This document shows, in pieces, positions 50,646 to 60,085 of a stretch of DNA of 64,000 nucleotides. The notes under the pieces are model-generated. The model worked only from the letters and a program-made list of their open reading frames with translations, was not told the origin of the DNA and ran no database searches. The position numbers and the translations under genes are program-made. Source of the DNA: Rhodobacter sp. (GTDB lineage Bacteria > Pseudomonadota > Alphaproteobacteria > Rhodobacterales > Rhodobacteraceae); contig JADJAB010000006.1 in the NCBI GenBank assembly GCA_016704435.1, positions 186,001-250,000 on the forward strand, in the 5' to 3' direction. Numbering within the stretch: the first letter of the stretch is position 1; every line of letters begins with the position of its first letter.

Positions 50646-52022
50646 ATGCGCAAGTGGTTTCTGGTTCTTACGGTAACGGCCTCGATGGTACTTGGCGCAG
50701 TCGAGGCGCGGGCCGAGACGCTGGCCGACGCGCTGATTGCCGCCTACAGGAACTCCAACCTGCTGGACCAGAACCGCGCCGTCCTGCGCGCAGCGGACGA
50801 AGACATGGCGGTGGCGGTGGCCGCGCTGATGCCGGTGATCTCCTACACGATCCAGGCGGGGCTGACCCGCAACTGGACCGATGACTTCTTCGGCAATTCC
50901 ACGATCATCGAGGAAACCAGCGCCTCGCTGACGCTTTCGGGCGATTATCTGGTGCTGGACTTCGGCCGCCGCGACCTGGGCATCGACATCGCCAAGGGCA
51001 GCGTTCTGGCCACCCGGCACGCGCTGGTCAACGTCGAACAGCAAGTGCTTCTGGCGGCCGTGCAGGCCTATGTCGAAGTGCGGCTGACGCAGGAAATCAT
51101 CTTTCTGCGGCAGTCGAACGTGCGGCTGATCACGCAGGAACTGCGCGCCGCGCAAGACCGTTTCGACGTGGGCGAGGTGACCCGCACCGACGTGGCCATT
51201 GCCCAGGCGCGGCTGGCGGCGGCGCAATCGGCGCTGGCCGCGGCCGAGGGCGATTTCAAGGTCGCCCGCGAAAGCTACAAGGCGGCGACCGGCGCCTATC
51301 CCGGCAAGCTGGCCGCCCTGCCGCCGGCGCCGAAGATCGGCAAGACGCTGGAGGCGGCGCAGGTCGTGGCGCGCAAGACCCACCCGCTGATCCGCCAGGC
51401 CCAGGAACTGGTGACAGTGGCCGAAAAGCGCGTCGCGCTGGCCGATGCCGCGATGAAGCCGACGCTGGGCCTTGGCTCTTCGGTGACGTTCCGCGACGCC
51501 GGCGACATCACCCAGCAGCTGGGCCTGACCTGGCGTCAGACGATCTATGCGGGGGGCGAATTGTCGGCGCTGTACCGCAAGGCGCTGGCTGGGCAGGACC
51601 AGTCGCGCGCCTCGCTGGGCCAGACCACCGTCGCGGTGTTGCAGAATGTCGGCAATGCCTGGGCCAATCTGGCCGTCTATGCCGCCTCGATCGAGGCCGG
51701 AGACCAGCAGATTCGCGCCGCGCAGACCGCGTTTGACGGCGTGCGCGAAGAGGCGACGCTGGGCGCGCGCACCACGCTGGACGTTCTGAACGCCGAACAG
51801 GAACTGCTGGACGCCCGCGCCGCACGGCTGCAGGCCGAGGCCGGTCGCTATCTGGCGGTCTATCAGGTGCTGTCCTCGATGGGGCTGTTGACGGTCGATC
51901 ACCTGAACCTCGGGATCGCGACCTATGACCCCGAAGCCTATTACAACGCGGTCAAGGACGCCCCCGCCACCTCCAGCCAGGGCAAGAGGCTGGACCGGAT
52001 CCTGGAAAAGATCGGCAACTGA
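50646..52022 (+). CDS. tolC: TolC-family outer-membrane efflux protein
   Basis: Outer-membrane channel of 458 residues for type I secretion or RND efflux. A signal peptide (MRKWFLVLTVTASMVLGAVEARA) is followed by two OEP repeats with ETLADALIAAYRNSNLLDQN at the first and the paired TRTDVAIAQARLAAAQSAL and LGARTTLDVLNAEQELLDARA segments (helical hairpin turns near residues 178 and 375). Complete and without breaks. The preceding pcm gene and the spacing of 108 bases suggest a separate or co-transcribed unit. The matching membrane-fusion and pump genes are not in the window. Confidence 0.93.
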   Translation: MRKWFLVLTVTASMVLGAVEARAETLADALIAAYRNSNLLDQNRAVLRAADEDMAVAVAALMPVISYTIQAGLTRNWTDDFFGNSTIIEETSASLTLSGDYLVLDFGRRDLGIDIAKGSVLATRHALVNVEQQVLLAAVQAYVEVRLTQEIIFLRQSNVRLITQELRAAQDRFDVGEVTRTDVAIAQARLAAAQSALAAAEGDFKVARESYKAATGAYPGKLAALPPAPKIGKTLEAAQVVARKTHPLIRQAQELVTVAEKRVALADAAMKPTLGLGSSVTFRDAGDITQQLGLTWRQTIYAGGELSALYRKALAGQDQSRASLGQTTVAVLQNVGNAWANLAVYAASIEAGDQQIRAAQTAFDGVREEATLGARTTLDVLNAEQELLDARAARLQAEAGRYLAVYQVLSSMGLLTVDHLNLGIATYDPEAYYNAVKDAPATSSQGKRLDRILEKIGN

Positions 52023-52154
52023 GGCCGGCAGCGAAGTCGCGCTGTTGCGAAATTCACCAATCCTTAACGGATGTTGCGCCAATTTCTTGTCACGCCGTGC
52101 CGATCTGGCTAAAGTGGCGGGCAAAACCATGACAAGACCAGCAGGCAGCATCAC

Positions 52155-53194
52155 ATGTCGGAACCCCTGACTTCGCACGAGATAGAGGATGTGTTGTCCT
52201 CGATCCGCCGTCTGGTGTCCGAAGACCTGCGCCCGGCCGCCCGCGCCGCCGGGCTTGCCACAGGGCTTTCTGCCCCTGCTCCGGCTGCGGCCGCTGCCGC
52301 GCCCGATGCGGGCGCCGAGGCGGGCAAGCTGCTGCTGACCCCCGCCCTGCGCGTCGTTCCCGAAGCGCCGCCCATGCCCGAAGCGAATCCTGTGGCTGAG
52401 GCGCATCCCGTGGCTGAGGCTGTGCATGCGGTCGAGGAGGTTCAGGCCATGGCCGCCCCGCCGGGCCCGAAATCGCGGCGCCTGAAGCCCATCCCCTGCC
52501 GGCTCCGGCGGAAGAGGTCTATGACGACCTTGGCCTGGACGAAGGCGACGACGGGTTGAAAGCGCTTCTCGACACCGTCACTCTGGACGAGGCTTGGATC
52601 GCTGCGCCCGCCTTGCCTGAAACCCCCGAAGATTCCCCTGAAACCGCGGCCGAAGAGGATGAGCTGATCTGGTCCGCCCCCGGTGACGATGTGGCCGAGG
52701 GCGAGATGACCGAAGACCTTGTGCCCGCCGGTGCCTCGGCCCTGGCCGAAGCGTATGGCCACTGGACGGCACAGGACGTGCCCGGCATGGACTGGGCGCA
52801 GGAAGAGACCGACTGGGTGGAGCCCGAGCCGATCCCCTTCGTCGCCCATCCTCGCAAGCCGGGGCTGGCGGCAGATCCGCTGGCGCGCGCCTGGGCCGAC
52901 CGGGCCGAGGCCGAGGCCGAGGTCAAGGCCAGCCTGCACGGCGCGGCACGCCCGGCCAGCACCGGCGCCGACCCAGAACCGCAAGCGCGGCCCGAAGCGG
53001 CGGCAGCCGGAGCTGCTCCGGGCCCCTTCGATGGAGACGATGTCGAGATCGACGAAGAGATGCTGCGTGAGATCGTGCGCGACATCATCCGCGGGGAACT
53101 GGCCGGCACATTGGGCAAACGCATCACCCGCAACGTGCGCAAGCTGGTGCGGGTCGAGATCAACCGCGCCCTGACCGCGCGGGAATTCGAATAG
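52155..53194 (+). pseudogene. PopZ-like (DUF2497-type) polar organising protein, frame broken once
   Basis: The first frame (52155 to about 52465) begins MSEPLTSHEIEDVLSSIRRL, whose EIEDVLSSIRRLVSED helix resembles the conserved N-terminal helix of PopZ. A long proline/alanine/glutamate-rich acidic linker follows. A missing base near 52463-52468 (GGGCCC run) moves the sequence to a second frame, which reads PEIAAPEAHPLPAPAEEVYDDLGLDEGDDGLKA and continues to a C-terminal helical block (EEMLREIVRDIIRGELAGTL then KRITRNVRKLVRVEINRALT). N-terminal helix, acidic linker, C-terminal helices is the PopZ plan. The repaired product would be about 346 residues. The identity as PopZ is tentative; it could be another conserved rhodobacteral scaffold. 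Confidence 0.65.
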
Positions 53195-53221
53195 CCGGCA
53201 AACGCGGCCCACCAAGACGAC

Positions 53222-53248
53222 AAAGCGCGCCACCAAGGGCGCGCTTTT
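53222..53248. terminator. Bidirectional terminator between PopZ-like and DUF6280 genes
   Basis: AAAGCGCGCC (53222-53231) pairs with GGCGCGCTTT (53238-53247) across a 6-base loop and ends in T-rich sequence on the plus strand and A-rich on the other. It lies between convergent genes, ideal for terminating both. Confidence 0.8.
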
Positions 53249-53275
53249 GCGTTCAGAAGAGGAGGGTAGTCCCGA

Positions 53276-53602
53276 TCAGGCGGCTTCGGCCTGCTCGGCC
53301 TCCAGCGCGTGGCGACGTTCCGATTCCTCGCGGCTCAGCGCAACGCTTGTGCGCACGCCCTTGCCGACGAACTCCATCAGGCCCTTCACCACCCGCTCGT
53401 TCGGGTCGATCCCGGCGCAGGACAGGACTTCGCGGCCATCGCGCGACCGCGCCCAGCGGGCGATCTGGTCGGGGCCATTGCCGTATTTCTTGTCGTCGGC
53501 GATGGCGTCATCCAGCGCCGCCAGAACCACCGCCGCAAAAAGCTTGCGCGCGCGCTGGCCCTGTTCGAAGTTGAACGCCGTGCTGTCGATCGTATCGAGC
53601 AT
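53276..53602 (-). CDS. DUF6280-type small protein
   Basis: A 108-residue cytoplasmic protein. Conserved pieces STAFNFEQGQRARKLFAAVV, DDAIADDKKYGNGPDQIARW and SRDGREVLSCAGIDPNERVV match a small family restricted to Rhodobacteraceae that I know as DUF6280 (from memory). The start MLDTIDSTAFNF at 53602 is preferred because CAGGTG lies just upstream, although earlier ATGs in the same frame could extend it by about 30 residues. Function unknown. It lies 250 bases downstream of the ygfZ gene on the same strand. Confidence 0.75.
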   Translation of the reverse strand: MLDTIDSTAFNFEQGQRARKLFAAVVLAALDDAIADDKKYGNGPDQIARWARSRDGREVLSCAGIDPNERVVKGLMEFVGKGVRTSVALSREESERRHALEAEQAEAA

Positions 53603-53852
53603 CACCTGTCTTCCCCTGGTCTTGTCTTTTCCTGCGTCCTGCGCTTGTAACGATTTGATCATGATTCGGCCATCGCGGTTTGGAATGACAGCCATGCAGC
53701 CACGTCATAGCTATCGCTTGCCCCTACGACATATAGTGATCTGTTCGCGCAAACACCGACTAAAGATGGGATGCCGCCATATTCTGTCAACCTTCTGACA
53801 AGATTTTGCCGTCTTTTTCTTGCTTCCGTCCTGCCAACGTTCCGCCGCCTGC

Positions 53853-54626
53853 CTATTCGGCCGTCAGCCGGGCCGGTCCGGCCAGAAGCGGGCCTTGCAG
53901 CCGGTCAAAGCGCATGTGGGCCAACGCGCGGTCGCCGCAAAAGGTTCCCAGCCGCCCGGCCTCGCGCCCGTCTTCCAGCGTGATCGGTGTGCCGGGCGGC
54001 GCTGTGCCCTCGATGTGCAGCCGCACCAGACCCTTGCGCAGTTCAGTCTTGTGCCGCATCCGCGCCGTTACCTCCTGCCCGACATAGCAGCCCTTGCGGA
54101 AATCGACGCCGTTCAGCCGCTCGAACCCCACTTCGAGGATATAGCTGTCGTCAGGCACCAGATCGGCGGGATATTCCGGCACCAGATGCTCGACCCGAAG
54201 CGCCGTCCATATGTCCGAGGGCGCAGCACCGGGAGAGTCGCCATAGGCGCGCCAGCCAAGCGCGGGGTGGCGCGGATCGGGTAGGGCATCGGGGGGGGGC
54301 GCTGCGGTGCCGCGCGTGACGTGCAGACCGGCGGGCGCGATCTGCGCGTCTGCCCGCAGCCGATACATCTGCAGCCGCTTCAGCGTCGCGGCGGCCAGCG
54401 CCTCGGGCAGGTCGATCAGATAGACGTTGTCGCCGTCAGCGGCCCGCCTGACGATGAAGAAATCGGCCAGATACTTGCCCTGCGGCGTCAGAAACGCGGC
54501 CCAGACGATGCCGGGACCGCGCCCCAGCGGCGCCACGTCGTTGGTGACGAGGCCCTGCAGGAAGGTCACCACATCCTTGCCGGTCAACCTCCAGATCGCC
54601 CGACCGGGGATGGACTCTGCTGTCAT
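53853..54626 (-). CDS. ygfZ: YgfZ/CAF17-like folate-binding iron-sulfur biogenesis protein
   Basis: Cytoplasmic GcvT-fold protein of 257 residues that helps assemble or repair certain [4Fe-4S] proteins with tetrahydrofolate. LTGKDVVTFLQGLVTNDVAP opens the fold, and the signature FRKGCYVGQEVTARMRHKTEL (K-G-C-Y-x-G-Q-E, near residue 180) is the CAF17/YgfZ motif with its redox-active cysteine. A run of nine G at 54291-54299 encodes three prolines in frame. Full length. It is followed by the DUF6280 gene on the same strand. Confidence 0.93.
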   Translation of the reverse strand: MTAESIPGRAIWRLTGKDVVTFLQGLVTNDVAPLGRGPGIVWAAFLTPQGKYLADFFIVRRAADGDNVYLIDLPEALAAATLKRLQMYRLRADAQIAPAGLHVTRGTAAPPPDALPDPRHPALGWRAYGDSPGAAPSDIWTALRVEHLVPEYPADLVPDDSYILEVGFERLNGVDFRKGCYVGQEVTARMRHKTELRKGLVRLHIEGTAPPGTPITLEDGREAGRLGTFCGDRALAHMRFDRLQGPLLAGPARLTAE

Positions 54627-54683
54627 CGCGCGTCCTTTCCTCTGGCTTCGATACAGGCGCGGCGGGGCGGGGACAAGACGGGG

Positions 54684-56495
54684 TCAGTCGCGGAACTGCA
54701 GGGCGTGCAGCCGCGCGTAGAGACCGCCTTTGGCCAAGAGGTCGGCATGGCTGCCTTCCTCGGCCACCCGGCCTTCGTCCAGCACGACGATCCGGTCGGC
54801 GTCGCGCACGGTGGCCAGCCGGTGCGCAATCACCAGCGTCGTGCGACCTTCCTGAGCGTGGGCCAGCGCCGCCGTCACCGCGGTTTCCGAGGCCGCGTCC
54901 AGCGCACTGGTTGCCTCGTCCAGAAGCAGCACCGGCGCATCGGCCAGCAGCGCGCGGGCAATCGCCACCCGCTGGCGCTGGCCGCCCGACAGCGCCGAGC
55001 CGCGCGGCCCGGCGGGGGTTTCCAGACCCTGCGGCAGGCGGGGCAGGAATTCCTCGACGCTGGCGTCGCGCAGCGCGGCGGCCAGCCGGTCACCGCTGAT
55101 ACCGTCGCGGCCCAGGATCAGGTTTTCGCGCAGGGTCTCGTCGAACAGCGCCGCGTCCTGGCTGACGGCGGCGAACAGGCGGCGCTGGTCGGGCAGGCTC
55201 ATCGTCCGTGCGGGGGCGCCACCAATCACGATCTCTCCGGTCTGCGGGTCGGCAAGGCCGGTCAGCAGGTGGAAGACGGTCGATTTCCCCGCACCCGAGG
55301 CGCCGACCAGCGCCGTCACCTTTCCGGCCTCGGCGGTGAAGGTCAGCCCGCGCAGGACGGGCGTGCCTTCATAGCCGAAGCCGACATCGCGAAACTCCAC
55401 CGCCGGGGGCAGCCGGTCGGGCAGGGCGGCGCTGGTGGCGGGGCGGGTCATCGCGGGGCGGAGGTCGAAGAGGGTAAACAGCCGCTCCAGCGAGGTCCGC
55501 GCGATCTGCCATTGTCCGGCCAGGTCCGACAGCCGCCGGATCGGCTGGAAGGTCAGCGCCATGGCGGTGAAGAAGGCCATGAACTCGCCGGTGGTGCGGT
55601 CGCCCTCCACCACCTCGCGGCCGCCCAGCATCAGGACGGCGAAAAAGCCGATGCCGGTGACCACATCGACCAGGGCCGGCATTGCGGCGCGGCCGGTGGC
55701 CGATTTCACCTCTGCGCCCACGATTCGGTCGGCGATCTGGCCATAGCGGGCGGTCTGGTAGGACTCCATCCGGTTCAGCTTGACCTGGGCGATGCCGTGG
55801 AAGATCTCGTCCAGCCTTGTGGCGCGCAGGCCGGATTGTTCGCGCATCTGCATGGTCTTGCGACGGATGTAGCGTTGCAGGCCTAGGGCGGGCAGCAAGA
55901 GCAGCGGCGCGCCGACCAGCGCGGCCAACGTCCAGCGCGGGTCGATCGAGATCGCCACCGCGAACAGCCCGATCAGCGACACCGCATCGCGGGCAAAGCC
56001 GGCGATCACCAGCTGCGTGCCACCCTGCGCGGCGATGGTGTCGCCCTGAACCCGCTCGATCAGGCTGCCCGGCGGGTTGCGCTGGAAAAACGCGCCGTCC
56101 AGCGTCAGCAGATGGCCCAGAAGCGCGGTCTGCATCGCGGCGGCGGTGGTCTGATTGACCCGCGCCAGCAAGGATCGCCCGATGATCGAGGTGAGGGCAC
56201 GGATCACGAACAGGCCGAGGATGCCGCCGCCGACCCAGGCCAGCGCCGCCAGCGAGCGCGCCGCGAAGACGCGGTCGAAGAGCGGCTCCAACAGCCACGA
56301 CAGCGCGCCCAGCGTCAGCCCCTCGATCACCGAGACACCGATGGCCAGCGCCAGCAACCCGGCGCGCGGGCGCAGGAACAGCCGCCAGTAGCGGGCGAAC
56401 AGGTGCTGGGGTGGCGGGCTGTCGGTCACGTCGGGTTCCGGGTTCTGGCTGCGGCGGGTGTATCGGAACCATTGCCACGGCTCAAGCGCGGGCAT
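54684..56495 (-). CDS. ABC transporter ATPase/permease fusion, MsbA-like exporter
   Basis: Half-transporter of about 603 residues with an N-terminal six-helix membrane domain (ABC transporter type-1) and a C-terminal ATPase domain. Walker A is ALVGASGAGKSTVFHLL (near residue 400), the signature loop is GSALSGGQRQRVAIARAL (near 500), Walker B VLLLDEATSALD, and the switch histidine follows in LVIAHRLATV. It resembles lipid A/LPS or multidrug exporters. The start ATG at 56495 is used; a GTG at 56576 would add 27 arginine/proline-rich residues and has no ribosome site. Substrate unknown. Confidence 0.9.
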   Translation of the reverse strand: MPALEPWQWFRYTRRSQNPEPDVTDSPPPQHLFARYWRLFLRPRAGLLALAIGVSVIEGLTLGALSWLLEPLFDRVFAARSLAALAWVGGGILGLFVIRALTSIIGRSLLARVNQTTAAAMQTALLGHLLTLDGAFFQRNPPGSLIERVQGDTIAAQGGTQLVIAGFARDAVSLIGLFAVAISIDPRWTLAALVGAPLLLLPALGLQRYIRRKTMQMREQSGLRATRLDEIFHGIAQVKLNRMESYQTARYGQIADRIVGAEVKSATGRAAMPALVDVVTGIGFFAVLMLGGREVVEGDRTTGEFMAFFTAMALTFQPIRRLSDLAGQWQIARTSLERLFTLFDLRPAMTRPATSAALPDRLPPAVEFRDVGFGYEGTPVLRGLTFTAEAGKVTALVGASGAGKSTVFHLLTGLADPQTGEIVIGGAPARTMSLPDQRRLFAAVSQDAALFDETLRENLILGRDGISGDRLAAALRDASVEEFLPRLPQGLETPAGPRGSALSGGQRQRVAIARALLADAPVLLLDEATSALDAASETAVTAALAHAQEGRTTLVIAHRLATVRDADRIVVLDEGRVAEEGSHADLLAKGGLYARLHALQFRD

Positions 56496-56593
56496 TTCCT
56501 GGCGCGGGCATTTCGGGGCGCTGGCGGCGCGGCGGGCGTTGACGGCCCCTGCGGGCACGGCTAGCCATGGCGGCACGCCACCCGGAGAGCATC

Positions 56594-57805
56594 ATGACCC
56601 TTGCCAACGGCCACCCCTACCTTGCCATTCCCGGCCCCTCGGTCATTCCCGACCGGGTGCAGCGGGCGATGCACCGGGGCAGCCCGAACATCTATGAAGG
56701 CGGCTTGCTGGAGCTGGTCGACAGCCTCTGGCCCGACCTGCGGATGCTGGCGGGCACCACCGGCCATGTGGCGGCCTATATTGCCAACGGCCATGGCGGC
56801 TGGGAGGCGGCGAATGCCAACCTCTTCTCGCGTGGCGACAAGGCGCTGGTGCTGGCCTGCGGCCAGTTCGGGCACAGCTGGGCCAACTCTGCCCGCGAAA
56901 TGGGGATCGAGGTCGAGGTGCTGGACTTCGGCAAGGCCTCTCCGGCCGATCCGGACCGGCTGGAGGCTGCGCTGCGGGCCGACACGCAGGGCCGTATCAA
57001 GGCGGTGCTGACGACGCATGTCGATACGGCCACCACCATCCGCAACGACATTCCCGCCCTGCGCCGCGCGATCGACGCAGCCGGACATTCGGCGCTGTTC
57101 GCGGTGGATTGCATCGCCTCCATGGGTTGCGACGAGTTCCGGATGGACGACTGGGGCGTGGATGTGACGGTGGCGGCCAGCCAGAAGGGGCTGATGACGC
57201 CGCCCGGCATGGCCTTCGTGTGGTTCTCGGAATCGGCGCGGGCGCGCTGCGGGGTGGGCGATCTGGCCACGCCATACTGGCGCTGGGGCCCGCGTGCCGA
57301 GGCCGAGGAATTCTGGCAGCTGTGGGACGGCACCGCGCCGACGACGCATCTTTATGGCCTGCGCGAGGCGCTGACCATGCTGGTGCATGAGGAAGGCATG
57401 GCGCGTGTCTGGCACCGGCACGAGGTGCTGGCGGGCGCGGTCTGGGCCGCCTTCGACGCCTGGGGTGCGGGCAATCCGGCCATCGCGATGAACGTCGGCC
57501 GCCCCGAATGGCGGGGCCGGTCGGTGACCGCAGCGCGGCTGGGTGCGCCGGATGCAACGCGGCTTCGGCAGTGGTGCGAGCAGCGCGCAGGCGTGACGCT
57601 GGGGATCGGCCTCGGCATGGCTGCGTCGACCGACCCGGCCTATCACGGCTTCCTGCGGGTGGCGCATATGGGCCATGTGAACGCCCATATGACGCTGGGC
57701 GCGCTGGCGGTGATGGAGGCGGGGTTGACGGCCTTGGGCATCGCGCATGGTCCGGGTGCCCTGGATGCGGCGGCGAAGATCGTGGCGACGGGCGCGGGAG
57801 ACTGA
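56594..57805 (+). CDS. Class V aminotransferase (alanine/serine--glyoxylate type)
   Basis: PLP enzyme of 403 residues that likely transfers amino groups to glyoxylate from serine or alanine. PGPSVIPDRVQRAMHRGSPN at the N-terminus, THVDTATTIRNDIPALRRAI (near 147), FAVDCIASMGCDEFRMDDWG (near 172) and the PLP lysine in VAASQKGLMTPPGMAFVW (near 197) match the SgaA/AgxT family. GGAGAGC lies 5 bases before the ATG at 56594. It is divergent from the ABC exporter. The reaction could serve photorespiration-like glyoxylate detoxification or the serine cycle; other serine-cycle genes are absent. Confidence 0.88.
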   Translation: MTLANGHPYLAIPGPSVIPDRVQRAMHRGSPNIYEGGLLELVDSLWPDLRMLAGTTGHVAAYIANGHGGWEAANANLFSRGDKALVLACGQFGHSWANSAREMGIEVEVLDFGKASPADPDRLEAALRADTQGRIKAVLTTHVDTATTIRNDIPALRRAIDAAGHSALFAVDCIASMGCDEFRMDDWGVDVTVAASQKGLMTPPGMAFVWFSESARARCGVGDLATPYWRWGPRAEAEEFWQLWDGTAPTTHLYGLREALTMLVHEEGMARVWHRHEVLAGAVWAAFDAWGAGNPAIAMNVGRPEWRGRSVTAARLGAPDATRLRQWCEQRAGVTLGIGLGMAASTDPAYHGFLRVAHMGHVNAHMTLGALAVMEAGLTALGIAHGPGALDAAAKIVATGAGD

Positions 57806-57821
57806 GGCGGCGGGATCGGCG

Positions 57822-58463
57822 CTAGAACGCGTTCCACATCAGGAACAGCGCCGATTTCACCAGCGCATAGGCCAGCCCGGCGACATAGACCAGCGACCCC
57901 AGCGCCGCCGCGATGCCGACCAGGATCCAGATCCCGTCACGCTCCAGCACGCCCAGCCCGATCAGGCACAATGCGATCGCCGGCGCCATGTTGGCGAATG
58001 GCACCGGCAGCGCCAGCGCGATCGACACGATCAGGCACAGCCCGCCCAGGATGCGCTGCGACACCGGCCAGGCCAGCATCCGCAGCCTTGCCCTGAGCAG
58101 CCGCTCGGCCCTTGCCAGCCAGGGCGCGATCCGCTTGACCAGGCCCTGAAAGGTACTGCGCGCCATCGACCGGCGGGCGATTATTCCGGGCAGCCAGGGC
58201 CGCAGCCCCAGCATCATCTGCGCCGACAGGAAGATCAGCGGCATCCCCAGAATGCCTGCCGTGCCCGGCGGCGAGGGCAGGATGTTCGGGAAGGCGAAGA
58301 TCAGCAAGAGCGCCCCGAAGGCGCGTGCCCGCATCGTCTCCAGCATGTCGGCAACCGAGATCCGGTCGCGGCTTTCATCCCCGGCCAGATCGGCAAGGAT
58401 CTGCGACAGACGCGGCGGCGGGCCCTTCGGGGGCGAGGTCATCGGGAGGTCGGGGTCTGTCAT
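57822..58463 (-). CDS. exoD: ExoD-family membrane protein
   Basis: A 213-residue integral membrane protein of the ExoD family, named for an exopolysaccharide and alkali-tolerance gene in Sinorhizobium. PPRLSQILADLAGDESRDRI, then FGALLLIFAFPNILPSPPGT and LGMPLIFLSAQMMLGLRPWL (near 75-95), match ExoD. Several hydrophobic segments follow. It lies convergent with the aminotransferase (17-base gap) and 27 bases downstream of the EamA transporter gene on the same strand. Its molecular function is unknown in the family. Confidence 0.88.
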   Translation of the reverse strand: MTDPDLPMTSPPKGPPPRLSQILADLAGDESRDRISVADMLETMRARAFGALLLIFAFPNILPSPPGTAGILGMPLIFLSAQMMLGLRPWLPGIIARRSMARSTFQGLVKRIAPWLARAERLLRARLRMLAWPVSQRILGGLCLIVSIALALPVPFANMAPAIALCLIGLGVLERDGIWILVGIAAALGSLVYVAGLAYALVKSALFLMWNAF

Positions 58464-58490
58464 GGCCTTGCGCGCGGTCCGTGTCAGAAG

Positions 58491-59402
58491 TCAGATAGGC
58501 CCTTGCGGCCGCAAAGGTAAAGGGGCGCCGACGCGATCCGGCGTCGCGCGCCGCTCGCGCAGCGAGATGTAGATTGCCGATCCGATCAGGATCGAGACCC
58601 CCAGCACGGTCCAGCGGTCAGGCAAGTCGTCAAAGAACCACCAGCCGACAAGGGTGGCCATCACGATCTCGGTAAAGGCCAGCGGTGCCAGCAGCGAGGC
58701 CTCGGCCTGTTCATAGGCCTTGGTGATCAGGATATGGCCGAAGGTGGCGATCATCCCCACCCCCACCAGCATCAGCCATTGCCGCGCCTCGGGCATCTGC
58801 CAGACGAACGGCAGCACCAGCGTCAGAAGGGCAGCCCCGATGGCATTGGTCTGGAATGTCAGCACATTGGCATCGGCCTTGCCGGCGATCTGGCGCGTCA
58901 TCACGAAATAGCTGCCGAGGCTGGTGCCGGCCAGCAGCGCCAGCACGGTGCCGGGGTTGATCTCGACCATGCCGGGGCGGATGATGATCAGCGTGCCGAC
59001 AAAGCCCACCGCTACCGCAGCCCAGCGGCGCGGCCCGACAGTCTCGTGCAGGACCAGCGCGGACAACAGGGTCACGATCAGCGGGTTGACGAAGAAGATC
59101 GCCAGCGTGTCGGCGATCGGCAGATACTTGAGCGCGGTGAAAAAGCACCAGGTCGCCGCGAACAGAAGCACGGCGCGCGCCAGGTGATGCCAGGGCTGCG
59201 CCGGGCGCAAGGCGCGGGCGCCTTCGGTGGCCAGCGCGAAGGGCAGCGTCATCGCGGCGCCGAACAGCGCGCGGGCCCAGACAACCACCAGGATCGGCAG
59301 GCCCGCCTGGCCAAGGAATTTGGCCAGCACGTCGATCAGCGGCAGGATCGCCATGGCCAGAAGCATCAGGCCGATGCCAAGAAGGGGGCGGGGGCTGGTC
59401 AT
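58491..59402 (-). CDS. EamA/DMT-family transporter
   Basis: A 303-residue permease with about ten transmembrane helices in two EamA repeats (LGIGLMLLAMAILPLIDVLA and, in the second half, VLALLAGTSLGSYFVMTRQI). The family moves metabolites, amino acids or drugs; the substrate cannot be read. It is 27 bases from the exoD gene on the same strand, suggesting co-transcription. Start ATG at 59402 with no strong ribosome site; the protein begins MTSPRPLLGIGLML. Confidence 0.88.
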   Translation of the reverse strand: MTSPRPLLGIGLMLLAMAILPLIDVLAKFLGQAGLPILVVVWARALFGAAMTLPFALATEGARALRPAQPWHHLARAVLLFAATWCFFTALKYLPIADTLAIFFVNPLIVTLLSALVLHETVGPRRWAAVAVGFVGTLIIIRPGMVEINPGTVLALLAGTSLGSYFVMTRQIAGKADANVLTFQTNAIGAALLTLVLPFVWQMPEARQWLMLVGVGMIATFGHILITKAYEQAEASLLAPLAFTEIVMATLVGWWFFDDLPDRWTVLGVSILIGSAIYISLRERRATPDRVGAPLPLRPQGPI

Positions 59403-59509
59403 GCGGGCAGGCTAGGAAGGGCCGCCCGCTGCCGCCCGCCTGAAAGCGACCGGAAACGAGCGCCGGCGCGTGGTTTGCGACTGGCGCCGTCGCCATCGCC
59501 CGCCCGCGG

Positions 59510-59887
59510 TCAGTTGCCGGCGGCAGCCGCGTGCTGTGCCAGCCAGTCGGTCATCCAGGCGATTTCGGCCTCTTGCGCGGCGATCACGCCTTCGGCCAGC
59601 TTGCGGACCTCGGGGTCCCTGCCATGTTCCAGCACGATCCTCGCCATCTCGACCGCGCCCTGATGGTGCGGGATCATCCCGGCGACGAAATCGACATCCG
59701 CATCGCCGGTGAAAGCGATTGCCATGCCTTCATGCATCGCCATGTTGGCCTCCATATAGGCCAGGGTCGATGCGCTTTCCGCGCCCGTCATCATGTGGCC
59801 GGAATGGTCCATCTCTGTCTCGGCCAGCAGGGGCAGCGCAGCAACACCAAGAACGGCGGCGGCGAGGGTCAGGCGCTTCGGGGTCAT
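59510..59887 (-). CDS. DUF305 family periplasmic protein (CopM-like)
   Basis: A 125-residue protein with a signal peptide ([23 protein letters not shown]). It holds a methionine/histidine-rich region ([11 protein letters not shown]) and the family motif [16 protein letters not shown] (near residue 70), whose paired histidines bind copper in relatives such as CopM. It is likely a periplasmic metal-binding or metal-tolerance protein. GAAGGAG lies 6 bases before the ATG. A longer open frame extends upstream on this strand, opposite the neighbouring gene, and is not real. Confidence 0.9.
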   Translation of the reverse strand: MTPKRLTLAAAVLGVAALPLLAETEMDHSGHMMTGAESASTLAYMEANMAMHEGMAIAFTGDADVDFVAGMIPHHQGAVEMARIVLEHGRDPEVRKLAEGVIAAQEAEIAWMTDWLAQHAAAAGN

Positions 59888-60085
59888 TACGGTCTCCTTC
59901 GGTTGATGCGTGACCGGATCGCAGCTTCCCGCGGCGGGAAGGCAAGTCACGAGGAGGTGAAATCGCAGGTTTTCCGGGCTTGGTGCGGAAATGAACGCGA
60001 AATCCGCGCCTTTGCCGCCTTCACCGCGGCGCAAGGGCGCGCTATCGTGGCGCCAACCTGATCCACAAAAGCCGGACCTGCACCG

